Source: DASSUW01 sp963830725 (GTDB lineage Bacteria > Actinomycetota > Thermoleophilia > Solirubrobacterales > Solirubrobacteraceae). Taken from it: a stretch of 64,000 bases of DNA. The stretch covers positions 186,001-250,000 of the forward strand of contig CAWHNO010000017.1 in assembly GCA_963830725.1 (NCBI GenBank). Reading direction: 5' to 3'. Both the position numbers and the translations under genes were made by a program. Numbering within the stretch: position 1 is the stretch's first letter; each line of letters opens with the position of its first letter. Shown in pieces: positions 24,317 to 33,058 of this stretch. The notes beneath the pieces were generated by a model. The model did not search any database. It saw only the letters and a list, made by a program, of their open reading frames with translations, and was not told where the DNA came from.

Positions 24317-25547
24317 AGCGGCGGCCCTGGACGGGCGAGAGCGCCTCGTCGATCGCGTCGGCGTCGGCGCGCGCATGCTCAGCCTCGAGCTTGGCCAGCC
24401 GCTCGGGCGTGAGCTCGCCGGCGTTCTCCTCCTCGATCCGCTGCAGCCACTCGGCGCCCGCCGCCTGCTCGCCCTCGTCGACGACGATCTTCTTGGTCTT
24501 GGCGTACTTGTCGATCTCGAGGAACAGCTCGTCCACCAGGCGCTCCTGCGGCACCTTCTTGAGCGGCTTGCCGCGCGAGAAGATCAGGCCCTCGTTCTTG
24601 GCGCCGGTGATCCCGAAGTCGGCGTGCGAGGCCTCGCCGATCCCGTTGACCGCGCAGCCCAGGACCGCGACCTCGATCGGGTCCTCGTAGGCCTCCAGCC
24701 GGCGCTCGATGTCGGCCACCACGGTGTCCATGTCGAACTGCAGGCGCCCGCACGTCGGGCACGCGATCAGCACCGGGCCCTTCTCGCGCAGCTTCAGCGC
24801 CTTGAGGATCTCCCAGGCGACCTTGACCTCCTCCTCGGCGTGGAAGGTCGACAGCGAGATGCGGATCGTGTCGCCGATCCCGTCGGCCAGCAGCGTGCCG
24901 AGCCCGACCGCCGACTTCAGCGAGCCCGACCACTTGGTCCCCGCCTCGGTGATCCCCAGATGCAGCGGATACGGGATCCGCCGGCTGAGCTCACGGTTGG
25001 CGGCGATCGTGTACGGCACGTTCGTCGACTTGATCGAGACCTTGAAGTCCGTGAACCGGAGCCGCTCCATCAGCCCGACGAACTCGACGCCGGCGGTCAC
25101 GAGCGCCTCGACCGGGTTCTCCCGCTCCAGCTCGTGCAGGTGCTTGGGCAGCGAGCCCGAGTTGACGCCGATCCGCATCGGCGTGCCCGCGGCTCGCGCC
25201 CGGTCGGCCACCTCGGCGACCTTCTCCGGCCCGCCGATGTTGCCCGGGTTCAGCCGGATGCAGTGAGCGCCGGCGTCGATCGCCTTCAGCGCCAGCGTGT
25301 GGTTGAAGTGGATGTCGGCGATCACCGGGATCGGCGACTCGACGACGATCGTCTTCAGCGCCTCGATGTCCTTGTCGCGCGGCACCGCGACGCGCACGAG
25401 GTCGGCGCCGGCGTCCGCGACCTGGCGGATCTGGTCCATCGTGGCGGCCAGGTTGGCCGTCTCGGTCTTGGTCATCGTCTGCACGACGACGGGCGCGCCG
25501 CCGCCGATCTTGACCCCGCCGACGTTCACTGAGCGCTCGGAAGCCAT
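24303..25547 (-). CDS. ispG: 4-hydroxy-3-methylbut-2-enyl diphosphate synthase (flavodoxin)
   Basis: 414 aa, ATG at 25547. The TIM-barrel N-terminal domain opens with V-N-V-G-G-V-K-I-G-G-G-A-P-V-V-V-Q-T-M-T and includes A-D-I-H-F-N and R-L-N-P-G-N-I-G. The C-terminal reductase-like domain carries the [4Fe-4S] cysteines in A-C-P-T-C-G-R (about 272-278) and L-G-C-A-V-N-G (about 303). IspG (GcpE) converts MEcPP to HMBPP in the MEP isoprenoid pathway; dxr of the same pathway is 3-4 kb away. The length is close to the family norm, plus a C-terminal extension of about 40 residues that is mostly helical and charged. Confidence 0.95.
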   Translation of the reverse strand: MASERSVNVGGVKIGGGAPVVVQTMTKTETANLAATMDQIRQVADAGADLVRVAVPRDKDIEALKTIVVESPIPVIADIHFNHTLALKAIDAGAHCIRLNPGNIGGPEKVAEVADRARAAGTPMRIGVNSGSLPKHLHELERENPVEALVTAGVEFVGLMERLRFTDFKVSIKSTNVPYTIAANRELSRRIPYPLHLGITEAGTKWSGSLKSAVGLGTLLADGIGDTIRISLSTFHAEEEVKVAWEILKALKLREKGPVLIACPTCGRLQFDMDTVVADIERRLEAYEDPIEVAVLGCAVNGIGEASHADFGITGAKNEGLIFSRGKPLKKVPQERLVDELFLEIDKYAKTKKIVVDEGEQAAGAEWLQRIEEENAGELTPERLAKLEAEHARADADAIDEALSPVQGRRFTRA

Positions 25548-25607
25548 CGGCAGAGAAGTGTACGAGCCCTTATCCGGGCCCTACGCCCCATTTCACAGGC
25601 TGCCGGT

Positions 25608-25826
25608 ATGAGACGAACCACTCTCGCCATCGCGCTCGCCACGGGCGCGCTCGCCATTCCGGCCGTCTCCCTGGCGGCCGGCGACGGCGACTCCACCACC
25701 CAGCAGGCGCCCACGACGGCGCCCGTACAGCAGCAGCAGCAGCAGCAGCAGCAGCCGCGCGACCGCGACTGCCCCGAGGGTCAGGGCGGCGGCAGCGGCA
25801 ACGGCAACGAGAGCACGCAGCTCTAG
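25608..25826 (+). CDS. Small secreted protein with a polyglutamine run
   Basis: 72 aa, ATG at 25608. A signal peptide occupies residues about 1-24 (R-R-T-T-L, hydrophobic stretch, A-V-S-L-A-A cleavage region). The mature part is low complexity: T-T-Q-Q-A-P, then nine consecutive Gln (a CAG run from about 25731), then basic and Gly/Asn/Ser-rich segments. No conserved domain is visible. Its stop (25826) lies 3 bp from the stop of the convergent acyl-CoA synthetase. The in-frame CAG repeat is prone to slippage, so length variation between strains is likely. Function is unknown. Confidence 0.6.
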   Translation: MRRTTLAIALATGALAIPAVSLAAGDGDSTTQQAPTTAPVQQQQQQQQQPRDRDCPEGQGGGSGNGNESTQL

Positions 25827-25828
25827 GT

Positions 25829-27598
25829 TCAGGCGGAGTACAGCGCCGAGATCTCGGCGCTGTACTTCTCCGCGATCGGCTTGCGCTTGAGCTTCATCGT
25901 CGGCGTGATCTCCTCGCCGCCGGGCAGCCAGTCGCCCTCGACGAGGAAGAACTTCTTGATCTGCTCGACGCGCGCCAGCTTCTCGTTGGCGTCGTCGACG
26001 CCCTGCTGGACCGCCGCCCGCATGCGCTCGTCCCGCGCCAGCGCGGCGAGATCGCCCTCGATCCCCTGCTGGGCGGCCCACGCGGGCCCGAAATCCGAGT
26101 CGAGCACGATCAGCGCCGTGTTGTACGGGCGCCCGTCGCCGATGACGCACGCCTGGCCGATCAGCGGGCTCGCCCCCTTCAGGGTCGACTCGATGTTGGC
26201 CGGGGACATGTTCTTGCCCGCGGCGTTGATGATGAGCTCCTTCTTGCGGTCGACGATCCGCACATAGCCGTCGTCGTCGATCTCGGCGATGTCGCCGGTG
26301 TGCAGCCAGCCGTCGGCGTCGAGCGCCTCGGCCGTCTTGTCGGGCGCGTTGCGGTAGCCGGTCATCACGACGCCGGAGCGCATGAGGAGCTCGCCGTCCT
26401 CCCCCAGCTTGAGCTCGACGCCCGGCCCGGCCGGGCCCACGCTGCCGATCTTGATCCGGTCCGGCGGGTTGCAGCAGCCGGCGCCGCAGGTCTCGGACAT
26501 CCCCCACAGCTCGGCCAGCGGGACGCCGATGGCGTGGAAGAAGACCAGCACCTCGCGCGGCGTCGGCGCCGCGCCGACGTTGACGGAGACCGCCTCGTCG
26601 AGCCCGAGCATGGCCCGCAGGCCGGCGAACAGCTCGCGGTCGGCCTCCTCGACGGTCGCCGCGACGTCGTCCGGCACCGGCTCGCCCGCCTGCTCATGCT
26701 CGACCTTGCGGGTCGCCGCCGCCAGCCACTCGCGGTTGCGATCGGCGTCCTCCCCCTGCAAGAGGAAGCCCTCCATGCCCGCCTTGAGCTTCTCCCAGAT
26801 GCGCGGGACGGCGAAGAACCAGGTCGGCCTGACGGCCGGCAGGTAGCCCACCACCTCGCGCGGGTTCGGGCAGGTGGTGATCGTCATCGCATAGACGATC
26901 GGGAGGTAGTGGTGGGCCATCCGCTCGGCGATGTGGGCGGCGGGCAGCCACGAGATGACCTTCGAGCCGTCCGGGAACCGGATCAGCGCCTCGACCGACT
27001 GCACCGCCGTCATGAGGTTGCGGTGGATGAGCTGGACGCCCTTGGGCGGGCCCGTGGTGCCCGAGGTGTAGATCAGCGTGATCTCGTCCTCGGGCTCGGT
27101 CGCGCGCCAGTGCGGCTCGGCGTCGAACCCGGGATCCTCGGGCCAGCCGTCCTCCAGCACGAGAACGTGCTCGAGCTCGGGGAAGCGCTCGGCGAACGCC
27201 GATTCGATCAGGGCGACCTTGGCACCGGAGTCGGCCACGAGGTACTCGATCTGCTCGCGCGTGTAGGTGGCGTAGATCGAGAACGGCGTCGCGCCCAGCG
27301 TCATCACCGCGAGATCGGCGATGTGGAACTCGGGGCGGTTGAGCAGCATCAGCGCGACCTTGTCGCCGCGCTTCACCCCCAGCTCGGCAAGGCCGCCGGC
27401 AAGCGCGTCGACGCGCTCGCGCAGCTCGCCCCAGGTCAGCGAGACCTCGTCGTCCTTGGTCCGCACCGCCACGCGGTCCGGATGCTCCTCCGCGGTGATG
27501 CGGAAGGCTTCAGCGATCGTCGCCGCCGCCGTCGCGCGGTGTGACGTCGTCCGCAGGTCCGAGCTCGCGAGGACCGGAGGACGAAACACGTTTTCCAT
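25829..27598 (-). CDS. Long-chain acyl-CoA synthetase (AMP-forming)
   Basis: 589 aa. The P-loop-like motif L-I-Y-T-S-G-T-T-G-P-P-K-G (about 177), the A5 segment W-G-M-S-E-T-C-G, and the C-terminal motif D-G-W-L-H-T-G-D-I-A-E-I-D-D-D-G-Y with K-K-E-L-I-I-N-A-A-G-K-N are all present, with the conserved lysine region K-R-K-P-I-A-E-K-Y near the end. This is the FadD15-like group. It activates fatty acids to acyl-CoA through acyl-AMP and would supply the WS/DGAT acyltransferase or beta-oxidation. It lies just downstream of the rseP/dxr cluster's end, on the same strand as ispG. Confidence 0.9.
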   Translation of the reverse strand: MENVFRPPVLASSDLRTTSHRATAAATIAEAFRITAEEHPDRVAVRTKDDEVSLTWGELRERVDALAGGLAELGVKRGDKVALMLLNRPEFHIADLAVMTLGATPFSIYATYTREQIEYLVADSGAKVALIESAFAERFPELEHVLVLEDGWPEDPGFDAEPHWRATEPEDEITLIYTSGTTGPPKGVQLIHRNLMTAVQSVEALIRFPDGSKVISWLPAAHIAERMAHHYLPIVYAMTITTCPNPREVVGYLPAVRPTWFFAVPRIWEKLKAGMEGFLLQGEDADRNREWLAAATRKVEHEQAGEPVPDDVAATVEEADRELFAGLRAMLGLDEAVSVNVGAAPTPREVLVFFHAIGVPLAELWGMSETCGAGCCNPPDRIKIGSVGPAGPGVELKLGEDGELLMRSGVVMTGYRNAPDKTAEALDADGWLHTGDIAEIDDDGYVRIVDRKKELIINAAGKNMSPANIESTLKGASPLIGQACVIGDGRPYNTALIVLDSDFGPAWAAQQGIEGDLAALARDERMRAAVQQGVDDANEKLARVEQIKKFFLVEGDWLPGGEEITPTMKLKRKPIAEKYSAEISALYSA

Positions 27599-27607
27599 GG
27601 AGCGACA

Positions 27608-28678
27608 CTACCGGACCCCGAAGCCCTCCCCCGTCAGTCGCCCGACGTCGTTCGTGAGCCCGATCATGAACAGCGCGATCACCAGCACGAAGCCGACGAA
27701 CCCGGCCCGCTCCATGACGCTGAAGGGGATCGCGCGGCCGCGGACCTTCTCGGCCAGCGCCCAGAAGATGTGCCCGCCGTCGAGCGGCAGGAACGGGAAG
27801 AGGTTGATGACCCCGAGCGACAGGGAGATGATCGCCAGCAGATAGAGCGCGCGCTCGGTGTCGAGCTCGATCGTCTGCCTCGTGACCTCGTAGGAGCCGA
27901 CCACGCCGGAGATCTCCTTGCGCTTGTCGGCCTCGAAGATGCCCGCGATCGTCTCCACCGTCTTGGAGGTGAAGAACCACATCTGGTCGACCGAGAGCCG
28001 GGCCGCCTCCACCGGCCCGACGGCGCGCGGCGTCGTCGCGACCTGGAAGCCGATGAACATGTCGTCCTGGGCCTCGTCGTAGACCGGCGCCAGCTCGACC
28101 GTGCGCTCCTCGCCGCGCAGCGAGACGACGAGCGTCGCCGCCGTGACGGCCACGCAGCCATCCTCCTCCTCGCCGGCGCACTTGTGCGAGGCGATCTGCT
28201 CGCGCAGCGTCTCGAAGTCCCCGCGCACGCCGTCGACCGACACGATCCGGTCGCCGGGGGCCAGCGCACCGAGCGCCGGCGCCGCCGTCACGCGGCTGAT
28301 CTCGGGGACCGGCTCCCGGACCCCGTTGGCCCACACCAGCACCCACAGGATCAGGAACGCGAGTGCGATGTTGACCGCCGGCCCGGCGGAGATCACGAAG
28401 ATCCGCTTCCACACCGGCTGGCGGTAGTAGGCGCGGTGGGCGACGGCCGGCGGGATCTCCTCCGCCGGGTTCATGCCGGTGATCTTCACGTAGCCGCCGA
28501 GCGGGATGGCACCGATGGCGTACTCGGTCTCCCCGCGCCTGACGCGGCCCAGCAGCGGGGGGAAGAACAGCGAGAAGCGCTCGACCCGCATGCCGACCGC
28601 CTTGGCGGCCGTGAAGTGGCCGAGCTCGTGCAGGATGATCAGCGCGGCGAAGCCCAGGAAGGCGAGCAGGAAGCTCAT
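27608..28678 (-). CDS. rseP: Membrane-bound site-2 zinc protease (RseP/RIP family)
   Basis: 356 aa from the ATG at 28678, overlapping the dxr stop (ATGA). The zinc motif H-E-L-G-H is at 17-21 within the first membrane helix, and the third ligand motif N-L-F-P-F-L-P-L-D-G-G-H (N-x2-P-x4-D-G) lies in the last third (about 305). A PDZ domain sits between (about 125-210; A-P-A-L-G-A-L-A-P-G-D-R-I-V-S-V-D-G-V). Four membrane segments are predicted. Such proteases perform regulated intramembrane proteolysis, typically of anti-sigma factors; the membrane-tethered sigma-region-4-like protein at 14.6 kb is one conceivable client, but this is speculation. Confidence 0.9.
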   Translation of the reverse strand: MSFLLAFLGFAALIILHELGHFTAAKAVGMRVERFSLFFPPLLGRVRRGETEYAIGAIPLGGYVKITGMNPAEEIPPAVAHRAYYRQPVWKRIFVISAGPAVNIALAFLILWVLVWANGVREPVPEISRVTAAPALGALAPGDRIVSVDGVRGDFETLREQIASHKCAGEEEDGCVAVTAATLVVSLRGEERTVELAPVYDEAQDDMFIGFQVATTPRAVGPVEAARLSVDQMWFFTSKTVETIAGIFEADKRKEISGVVGSYEVTRQTIELDTERALYLLAIISLSLGVINLFPFLPLDGGHIFWALAEKVRGRAIPFSVMERAGFVGFVLVIALFMIGLTNDVGRLTGEGFGVR

Positions 28679-29817
28679 GCGTGCACCGCGATCAGCTCGC
28701 CGGCCACCGTCCGCGCCTCGGCGTCGGCCGCATACAGGGAGTCGAAGCCGTGGACACCGGTGGCTCCTACGCGCTCGAGCGTGCGCTCGATCACCGCAGG
28801 GATCCCCATGAACGGCAGCCGGTCGCCGAGGAAGGCGTGCACGGCGACCTCGTTGGCGGCGTTGAGGACGCACGGGCCCGTGCCGCCCGCCAGCGCGGCC
28901 TCGCGCGCCAGCCGCAGGCTGGGGAAGGCGTTCTCGTCGGGCGGCTCGAAGGTGAGCGAGGCGACCTCGGCGAGGTCGAGCGTGCGCACCGGCACGTCGA
29001 CGCGCTCGGGGTGGTGCAGCGCGTAGGCGATCGGCACGCGCATGTCCGGATGCCCGAGATGCGCCAACGCGGCGCCGTCGCAGAGCGTGACCAGCGCGTG
29101 GACGATCGACTGCGGGTGCACGACGACCTCGATCCGATCGTACGGCGTGCCGAACAGGTGGTGGGCCTCGATCACCTCGAGCCCCTTGTTCATCAGCGTC
29201 GCCGAGTCGATCGTGATCTTGCCGCCCATCGCCCACGTCGGGTGCTCGAGCGCCTGCTCGACCGTGACGTTCTCCAGCTCAGCGCGCGAGCGGCCCCGGA
29301 ATGGCCCGCCCGAGGCGGTGAGCACGAGCTTGTCGATCGTGCCCACCCGCTCGCCCGCGATCAGCTGGTGCAGGGCCGAGTGCTCGGAGTCGACCGGGAT
29401 GATCTGTGCGCCGGTCGCCTCCGCCAGCGCGGTCACCAGCTCGCCGCCGACCACCAGCGACTCCTTGTTGGCCAGCGCGAGGTCGATGCCTTCGGTGAGC
29501 GCCACGATCGTGGGACCGAGCCCGGCCGAGCCGACGATCGCGTTGAGCACCAGGTCGGCGTCCGCGTTCGCGACAAGCTCCACCAGGCCCTCGGGCCCGC
29601 CGAGGACCTCGCCGCCGGTCCACGCCTCGGCTGCGCGCGCCGCCGCATCCGGGTCCGACAGCGCGATCCGCTTCACCCCGTGCGCGCGCGCCTGCGCCAC
29701 GAGCGCCTCGTGCGCCGTGCCGGCGGAGAGGCCGACGAGCTCGAACTCGTCGCCGAGCACATCGAGCGCCTGCGTGCCGATCGAACCGGTCGAGCCGAGG
29801 ATGAGGAGCCGCTTCAT
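28675..29817 (-). CDS. dxr: 1-deoxy-D-xylulose 5-phosphate reductoisomerase
   Basis: 380 aa, ATG at 29817. The NADPH-binding motif G-S-T-G-S-I-G is at 8-14; the metal/substrate segment P-V-D-S-E-H-S-A and the flexible-loop region around K-I-T-I-D-S-A-T-L-M-N-K-G-L-E follow. Dxr makes MEP, the first committed step of the isoprenoid pathway and the fosmidomycin target. It is co-transcribed with cdsA/uppS, which consume isoprenoid or lipid precursors. The length is typical. Its stop overlaps the rseP start. Confidence 0.95.
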   Translation of the reverse strand: MKRLLILGSTGSIGTQALDVLGDEFELVGLSAGTAHEALVAQARAHGVKRIALSDPDAAARAAEAWTGGEVLGGPEGLVELVANADADLVLNAIVGSAGLGPTIVALTEGIDLALANKESLVVGGELVTALAEATGAQIIPVDSEHSALHQLIAGERVGTIDKLVLTASGGPFRGRSRAELENVTVEQALEHPTWAMGGKITIDSATLMNKGLEVIEAHHLFGTPYDRIEVVVHPQSIVHALVTLCDGAALAHLGHPDMRVPIAYALHHPERVDVPVRTLDLAEVASLTFEPPDENAFPSLRLAREAALAGGTGPCVLNAANEVAVHAFLGDRLPFMGIPAVIERTLERVGATGVHGFDSLYAADAEARTVAGELIAVHA

Positions 29818-29843
29818 CGGCGACCCATTGTGGCAACGCCCGC

Positions 29844-30293
29844 CTAAGGACCCGATGAATCGCTGCGCGCGAGCGGGCGCAGGAACCACAGTCCGGCGAT
29901 GACGAGCGCCACCAGCGCGGGCCAGATCCACCGTGCGGCGCCGTCGAACAGGTAGTCGGTGACCATCGTGACGGCGAGAACGATCGCGAAGGCGAGGAAC
30001 ACCAGCCCGGCGATCAGGAGGCCATTGGCCGTCTCGATCACGAACTTGCGGTCGCGCTTGTGGAAGCGCAGACGGTGCGTGGCGGTGGGGGCGATCAGGC
30101 ACGCGGTCGAGATCGCGGTGCACATCAGCGTCGCGAAGAACACGTTCTTCTGGAAGTTGGTGACGCGCTCGAAGCCCTGGGCGAAGGGTACGGTGAGCAG
30201 GAACGCGAACAGGATCTGCACGCCCGGCAGCGCTACCCGCAGCTCCTGCAGGAGCTCGGCCATCTGCCGTTCGGTGCGTTCGTGTTCGTCCAT
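29844..30293 (-). CDS. DUF6328-family membrane protein
   Basis: 149 aa from the ATG at 30293 fused to the cdsA stop (TGATG). The N-terminus is polar and acidic (M-D-E-H-E-R-T-E-R-Q-M-A-E-L-L), followed by the family core E-L-R-V-A-L-P-G-V-Q-I-L-F-A-F-L-L-T-V-P-F and three to four membrane helices (about 26-44, 60-75, 95-115, 122-140). These proteins are conserved in actinobacteria, and some are labelled as sodium:proton antiporters without evidence. The unusual point is its position between cdsA and dxr, in a cluster that is otherwise envelope and isoprenoid synthesis. Its role is unknown. Confidence 0.8.
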   Translation of the reverse strand: MDEHERTERQMAELLQELRVALPGVQILFAFLLTVPFAQGFERVTNFQKNVFFATLMCTAISTACLIAPTATHRLRFHKRDRKFVIETANGLLIAGLVFLAFAIVLAVTMVTDYLFDGAARWIWPALVALVIAGLWFLRPLARSDSSGP

Positions 30294-31123
30294 CACATGA
30301 TCGCCAGCCATACGTAGTACCCGGCGACCAGGGTGAAGAATGCGGCGTCGAGCCGATCCAGCGCCCCGCCGTGCGCGCCGAACAGGGTGCCGGCGTCCTT
30401 GGTCCCGGCGTCGCGCTTGATCGCGGACTCGAACAGGTCACCCAGCGGCGCGGCGGCGCCGACCGCGACGCCGAGGATCAGCGCCTGGCCGTGGGTCAGC
30501 CAGTCCTGGTAGAGCCCCGCCGCCCACGTGAAGATCACGGCCGTGAGGAACCCGATCAGCAGGCCCTCGACGGTCTTGTTCGGCGAGATCCGCGGCGCCA
30601 GCGGGCGCGTGCCGAACCAGCGGCCGCCGAAGTAGGCGCCCGAGTCGCCGAGGAAGGTGCCGACCAGGATGTCGACGATGATGCCGTCGCCGTGCGGGGT
30701 CTCGCGCAACAGGATGGCGTGGGCGATCGCCATGCCGACCCACACGACGCCCAACGTGGTGAGCGCCATGCCGTCGGTCATCGTCACGCCGTCGCGGCGC
30801 GGCATCGCCAGCGCGAGAAGGAACATCACCGGCACAAAGGCGACCAGCGCCAGGAGCACTTGGCGATCTCCCCCCTCCAGCGCCGCCACCGCCAGCCCCG
30901 CGATCCCCAGGAAGCCCGCGAGCTTGACCGGCCGCACCGTCTCGTACATCCGGAACAGCTCGTGCAGGCAGACGACGCCGAGCAGCAGCGCGCCGGCCGC
31001 GAAGATCCAGCCCCCGGCGACGATGATGAAGATCGCGTAGGCGACCGCCGGGATCGCCACCAGGACGCGCAGCCACAGGTCCGAGCCGCCGCGGCGCCGG
31101 CGCCGTGGCCGCCGGGTGCTCAT
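30293..31123 (-). CDS. cdsA: Phosphatidate cytidylyltransferase
   Basis: 276 aa from the ATG at 31123 (overlap ATGA with uppS). The CdsA motif is recognisable in S-P-N-K-T-V-E-G and K-R-D-A-G-T-K-D-A-G-T-L-F-G-A-H-G-G-A-L-D-R-L-D near the C-terminus. An extremely basic N-terminus (R-R-P-R-R-R-R-R-G-G) precedes eight or so membrane helices. It makes CDP-diacylglycerol from phosphatidic acid, which supplies PgsA. The integral membrane enzyme is coupled to uppS upstream and DUF6328 downstream. Confidence 0.93.
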   Translation of the reverse strand: MSTRRPRRRRRGGSDLWLRVLVAIPAVAYAIFIIVAGGWIFAAGALLLGVVCLHELFRMYETVRPVKLAGFLGIAGLAVAALEGGDRQVLLALVAFVPVMFLLALAMPRRDGVTMTDGMALTTLGVVWVGMAIAHAILLRETPHGDGIIVDILVGTFLGDSGAYFGGRWFGTRPLAPRISPNKTVEGLLIGFLTAVIFTWAAGLYQDWLTHGQALILGVAVGAAAPLGDLFESAIKRDAGTKDAGTLFGAHGGALDRLDAAFFTLVAGYYVWLAIM

Positions 31124-31782
31124 CGGCCGCCGAACCGGCGCCGGCGGACCTCGTACTCGCCGAGTGCCGCCTCGAAGTCCTCGCGCGAGAAGTCGGGCCA
31201 CAGCACCTCGGTGAAGTGCAGCTCCGAGTAGGCCGACTGCCACAGCAGGTAGTTCGACAGCCGCTGCTCCCCGCTGGTGCGGATGATCAGGTCCGGGTCA
31301 TGCATGTCGGGCGCGTAGAGCAGTGCACGGAACTCCTCCTCGCTCGAGCCGCTGAACGAGCGTGCCGCGTCGATGATCTCCGCTCGCCCGCCGTAGTTGA
31401 AGGCCACGAAGAGCGTGATGCGGTCGTTGCCGGCCGTCTTCTCCTCGGCCCAGCGCATCTGCTCCAGCAGCTCCGCGTGAACGCCCTCGCGGCGCCCGAT
31501 GAAGCGCATCCGCACGCCCTCCTCGTCGAGCTCGGGCGTCTCGGCCAGGATCCGCTCGGAGAACATCGCCATCAGTGCCGCCACCTCCTCCGGCGGGCGC
31601 GACCAGTTCTCGGTCGAGAACGAGTAGACGGTCAGCTCGTGCACGCCGAGGTCGACGGCGTCTCGGAGGCGGGCCTTGACCGTGTCGGCCCCCGCCCGAT
31701 GCCCCTCCTCTACGGGCAGGCCCCGTTGCCGGGCCCAGCGTCCGTTGCCATCCGTGATGATGGCGACGTACGAGGCGCTCAC
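31120..31782 (-). CDS. uppS: Isoprenyl (undecaprenyl) diphosphate synthase
   Basis: 220 aa from a GTG at 31782 overlapping the frr stop (GTGA). The cis-prenyltransferase motif is I-I-T-D-G-N-G-R-W-A (Asp11 as metal ligand; I-M-D-G-N-G-R-W-A is more usual). S-F-S-T-E-N-W-x-R-P follows (about 54-63), and the C-terminal segment has D-L-I-I-R-T-S-G-E-Q-R-L-S-N and E-L-H-F. It extends farnesyl diphosphate with cis-isoprene units to make the bactoprenol carrier. It sits between translation factors and CdsA, the conserved bacterial order frr-uppS-cdsA-dxr-rseP. Confidence 0.92.
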   Translation of the reverse strand: MSASYVAIITDGNGRWARQRGLPVEEGHRAGADTVKARLRDAVDLGVHELTVYSFSTENWSRPPEEVAALMAMFSERILAETPELDEEGVRMRFIGRREGVHAELLEQMRWAEEKTAGNDRITLFVAFNYGGRAEIIDAARSFSGSSEEEFRALLYAPDMHDPDLIIRTSGEQRLSNYLLWQSAYSELHFTEVLWPDFSREDFEAALGEYEVRRRRFGGR

Positions 31783-32336
31783 ACCTCGAGGATCTCTTCT
31801 TCCTTGGCCTTGAGGACCGCGTCGAGCTCCTTGACCTTCTCGTCCGTGAGCTTCTGGAGCGCCTCCTCGGCACGATGCTCGTCGTCGGAGCCGGCCTCGC
31901 CCGCGTCGCGCAGCTCGCGCAGGTCGTGCATCACGTCGCGACGGATGTTGCGGATCGCCACGCGACCCTCCTCGGCGAGGTGGCGCACCACCTTGACCAG
32001 CTCCTTGCGCCGCTCCTCGGTCAGCTCGGGGACCTGCAGGCGGATGATCTGGCCGTCGTTGTTCGGCGTCAGCCCGACGTCCGACTCCAGGATCGCCCGC
32101 TCGATGTTCTTGATCGAGCTCTTGTCGTAGGGCTGCACGGTCAGCAGCCGCGCCTCCGGCGCCGACACGGTCGCGAGCTGCTTGAGCGGCGTCTGAGCGC
32201 CGTAGTAGTCGACCGTGATGCGGTCGAGCAGCGCGGTGCTGGCACGGCCGGTGCGCACCGACCCGAACTTGTGCCGGGTGGCGTCCACGGACTTCTCCAT
32301 GTGCTCCCGCGCGTCTTGAAGGAGTTCGTCGATCAT
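31779..32336 (-). CDS. frr: Ribosome recycling factor
   Basis: 185 aa, ATG at 32336 overlapping the pyrH stop (ATGA). It is a typical RRF: V-R-T-G-R-A-S-T-A-L-L-D near residue 27, the hinge V-Q-P-Y-D-K-S-S-I-K-N-I-E-R-A-I near 68, and the long C-terminal coiled coil (about 105-185). It disassembles post-termination ribosomes together with EF-G. Standard length; part of the rpsB-tsf-pyrH-frr operon. Confidence 0.96.
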   Translation of the reverse strand: MIDELLQDAREHMEKSVDATRHKFGSVRTGRASTALLDRITVDYYGAQTPLKQLATVSAPEARLLTVQPYDKSSIKNIERAILESDVGLTPNNDGQIIRLQVPELTEERRKELVKVVRHLAEEGRVAIRNIRRDVMHDLRELRDAGEAGSDDEHRAEEALQKLTDEKVKELDAVLKAKEEEILEV

Positions 32337-33058
32337 TCCGGTTTCACGAGGGTCCCGACCCGCTCGCCGGAGACTATCCGGTCGATGTTGGACTCGTCGT
32401 TCATGTTGAAGACGTTGATCGGGAGGTCGTTGTCCATGCATAGCGAGAGCGCGGTCGAGTCCATCACCCTCAGGCCGCGCTGGAGCGCCTCGCGGGCGGT
32501 GATCTCGGGGATGAACTCGGCGCCCGGATCCTTCTTCGGGTCGGCCGTGTAGACGCCCTCGACGCCGTTCTTGGCCATCAGGATGATCTCCGCGTGCATC
32601 TCCAGCGCGCGCAGCGCGGCGGCGGTGTCGGAGGTGAAGAACGGGTTGCCGGTGCCGGCGGCGAAGATGACGATCCGCCCCTTCTCGAGATGGCGCATCG
32701 CGCGGCGGCGGATGTACGGCTCGGCGACCTCGGAGATCGTCAGGGCGGACATCACGCGCGTGTAGACGCCGTCCTTCTCCAGCGCGTCCTGGAGCGTGAG
32801 CGCGTTGAGGACGATGGCGAGCATGCCCATGTAGTCGGCGGTCGCGCGGTCCATGCCGGCCGCGGCGGCCTCGAGGCCGCGGTAGATGTTGCCCGCGCCC
32901 AGCACCACCGAGACCTCGACGCCGCGGTCGCGGACGCCCTTGAGCTGCTTGGCGATCGCCTCGACGGTGCCCGCGTCCGTGCCGAACTCGAGCTCGCCCA
33001 TGAGGGCCTCGCCCGAGAGCTTCACGAGCACCCGCTGGAAGGCGGGCTTGTCCGTCAC
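32333..33058 (-). CDS. pyrH: UMP kinase
   Basis: 241 aa from a GTG at 33058 overlapping the tsf stop (GTGA). The kinase has V-L-V-K-L-S-G-E-A-L at the start, G-A-G-N-I-Y-R-G (nucleotide/UMP loop) and T-G-N-P-F-F-T-S-D-T-A-A. The long middle helix with D-Y-M-G-M-L-A and the D-P-K-K-D-P segment complete the amino acid kinase fold. It phosphorylates UMP to UDP with ATP as a hexamer. Position in the operon is canonical. Confidence 0.95.
   Translation of the reverse strand: MTDKPAFQRVLVKLSGEALMGELEFGTDAGTVEAIAKQLKGVRDRGVEVSVVLGAGNIYRGLEAAAAGMDRATADYMGMLAIVLNALTLQDALEKDGVYTRVMSALTISEVAEPYIRRRAMRHLEKGRIVIFAAGTGNPFFTSDTAAALRALEMHAEIILMAKNGVEGVYTADPKKDPGAEFIPEITAREALQRGLRVMDSTALSLCMDNDLPINVFNMNDESNIDRIVSGERVGTLVKPE

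Noticed and set aside
25731..25757. The CAG run as a CRISPR or satellite array
   Set aside because: It is a single trinucleotide run within a coding frame, with no spacers or repeats.
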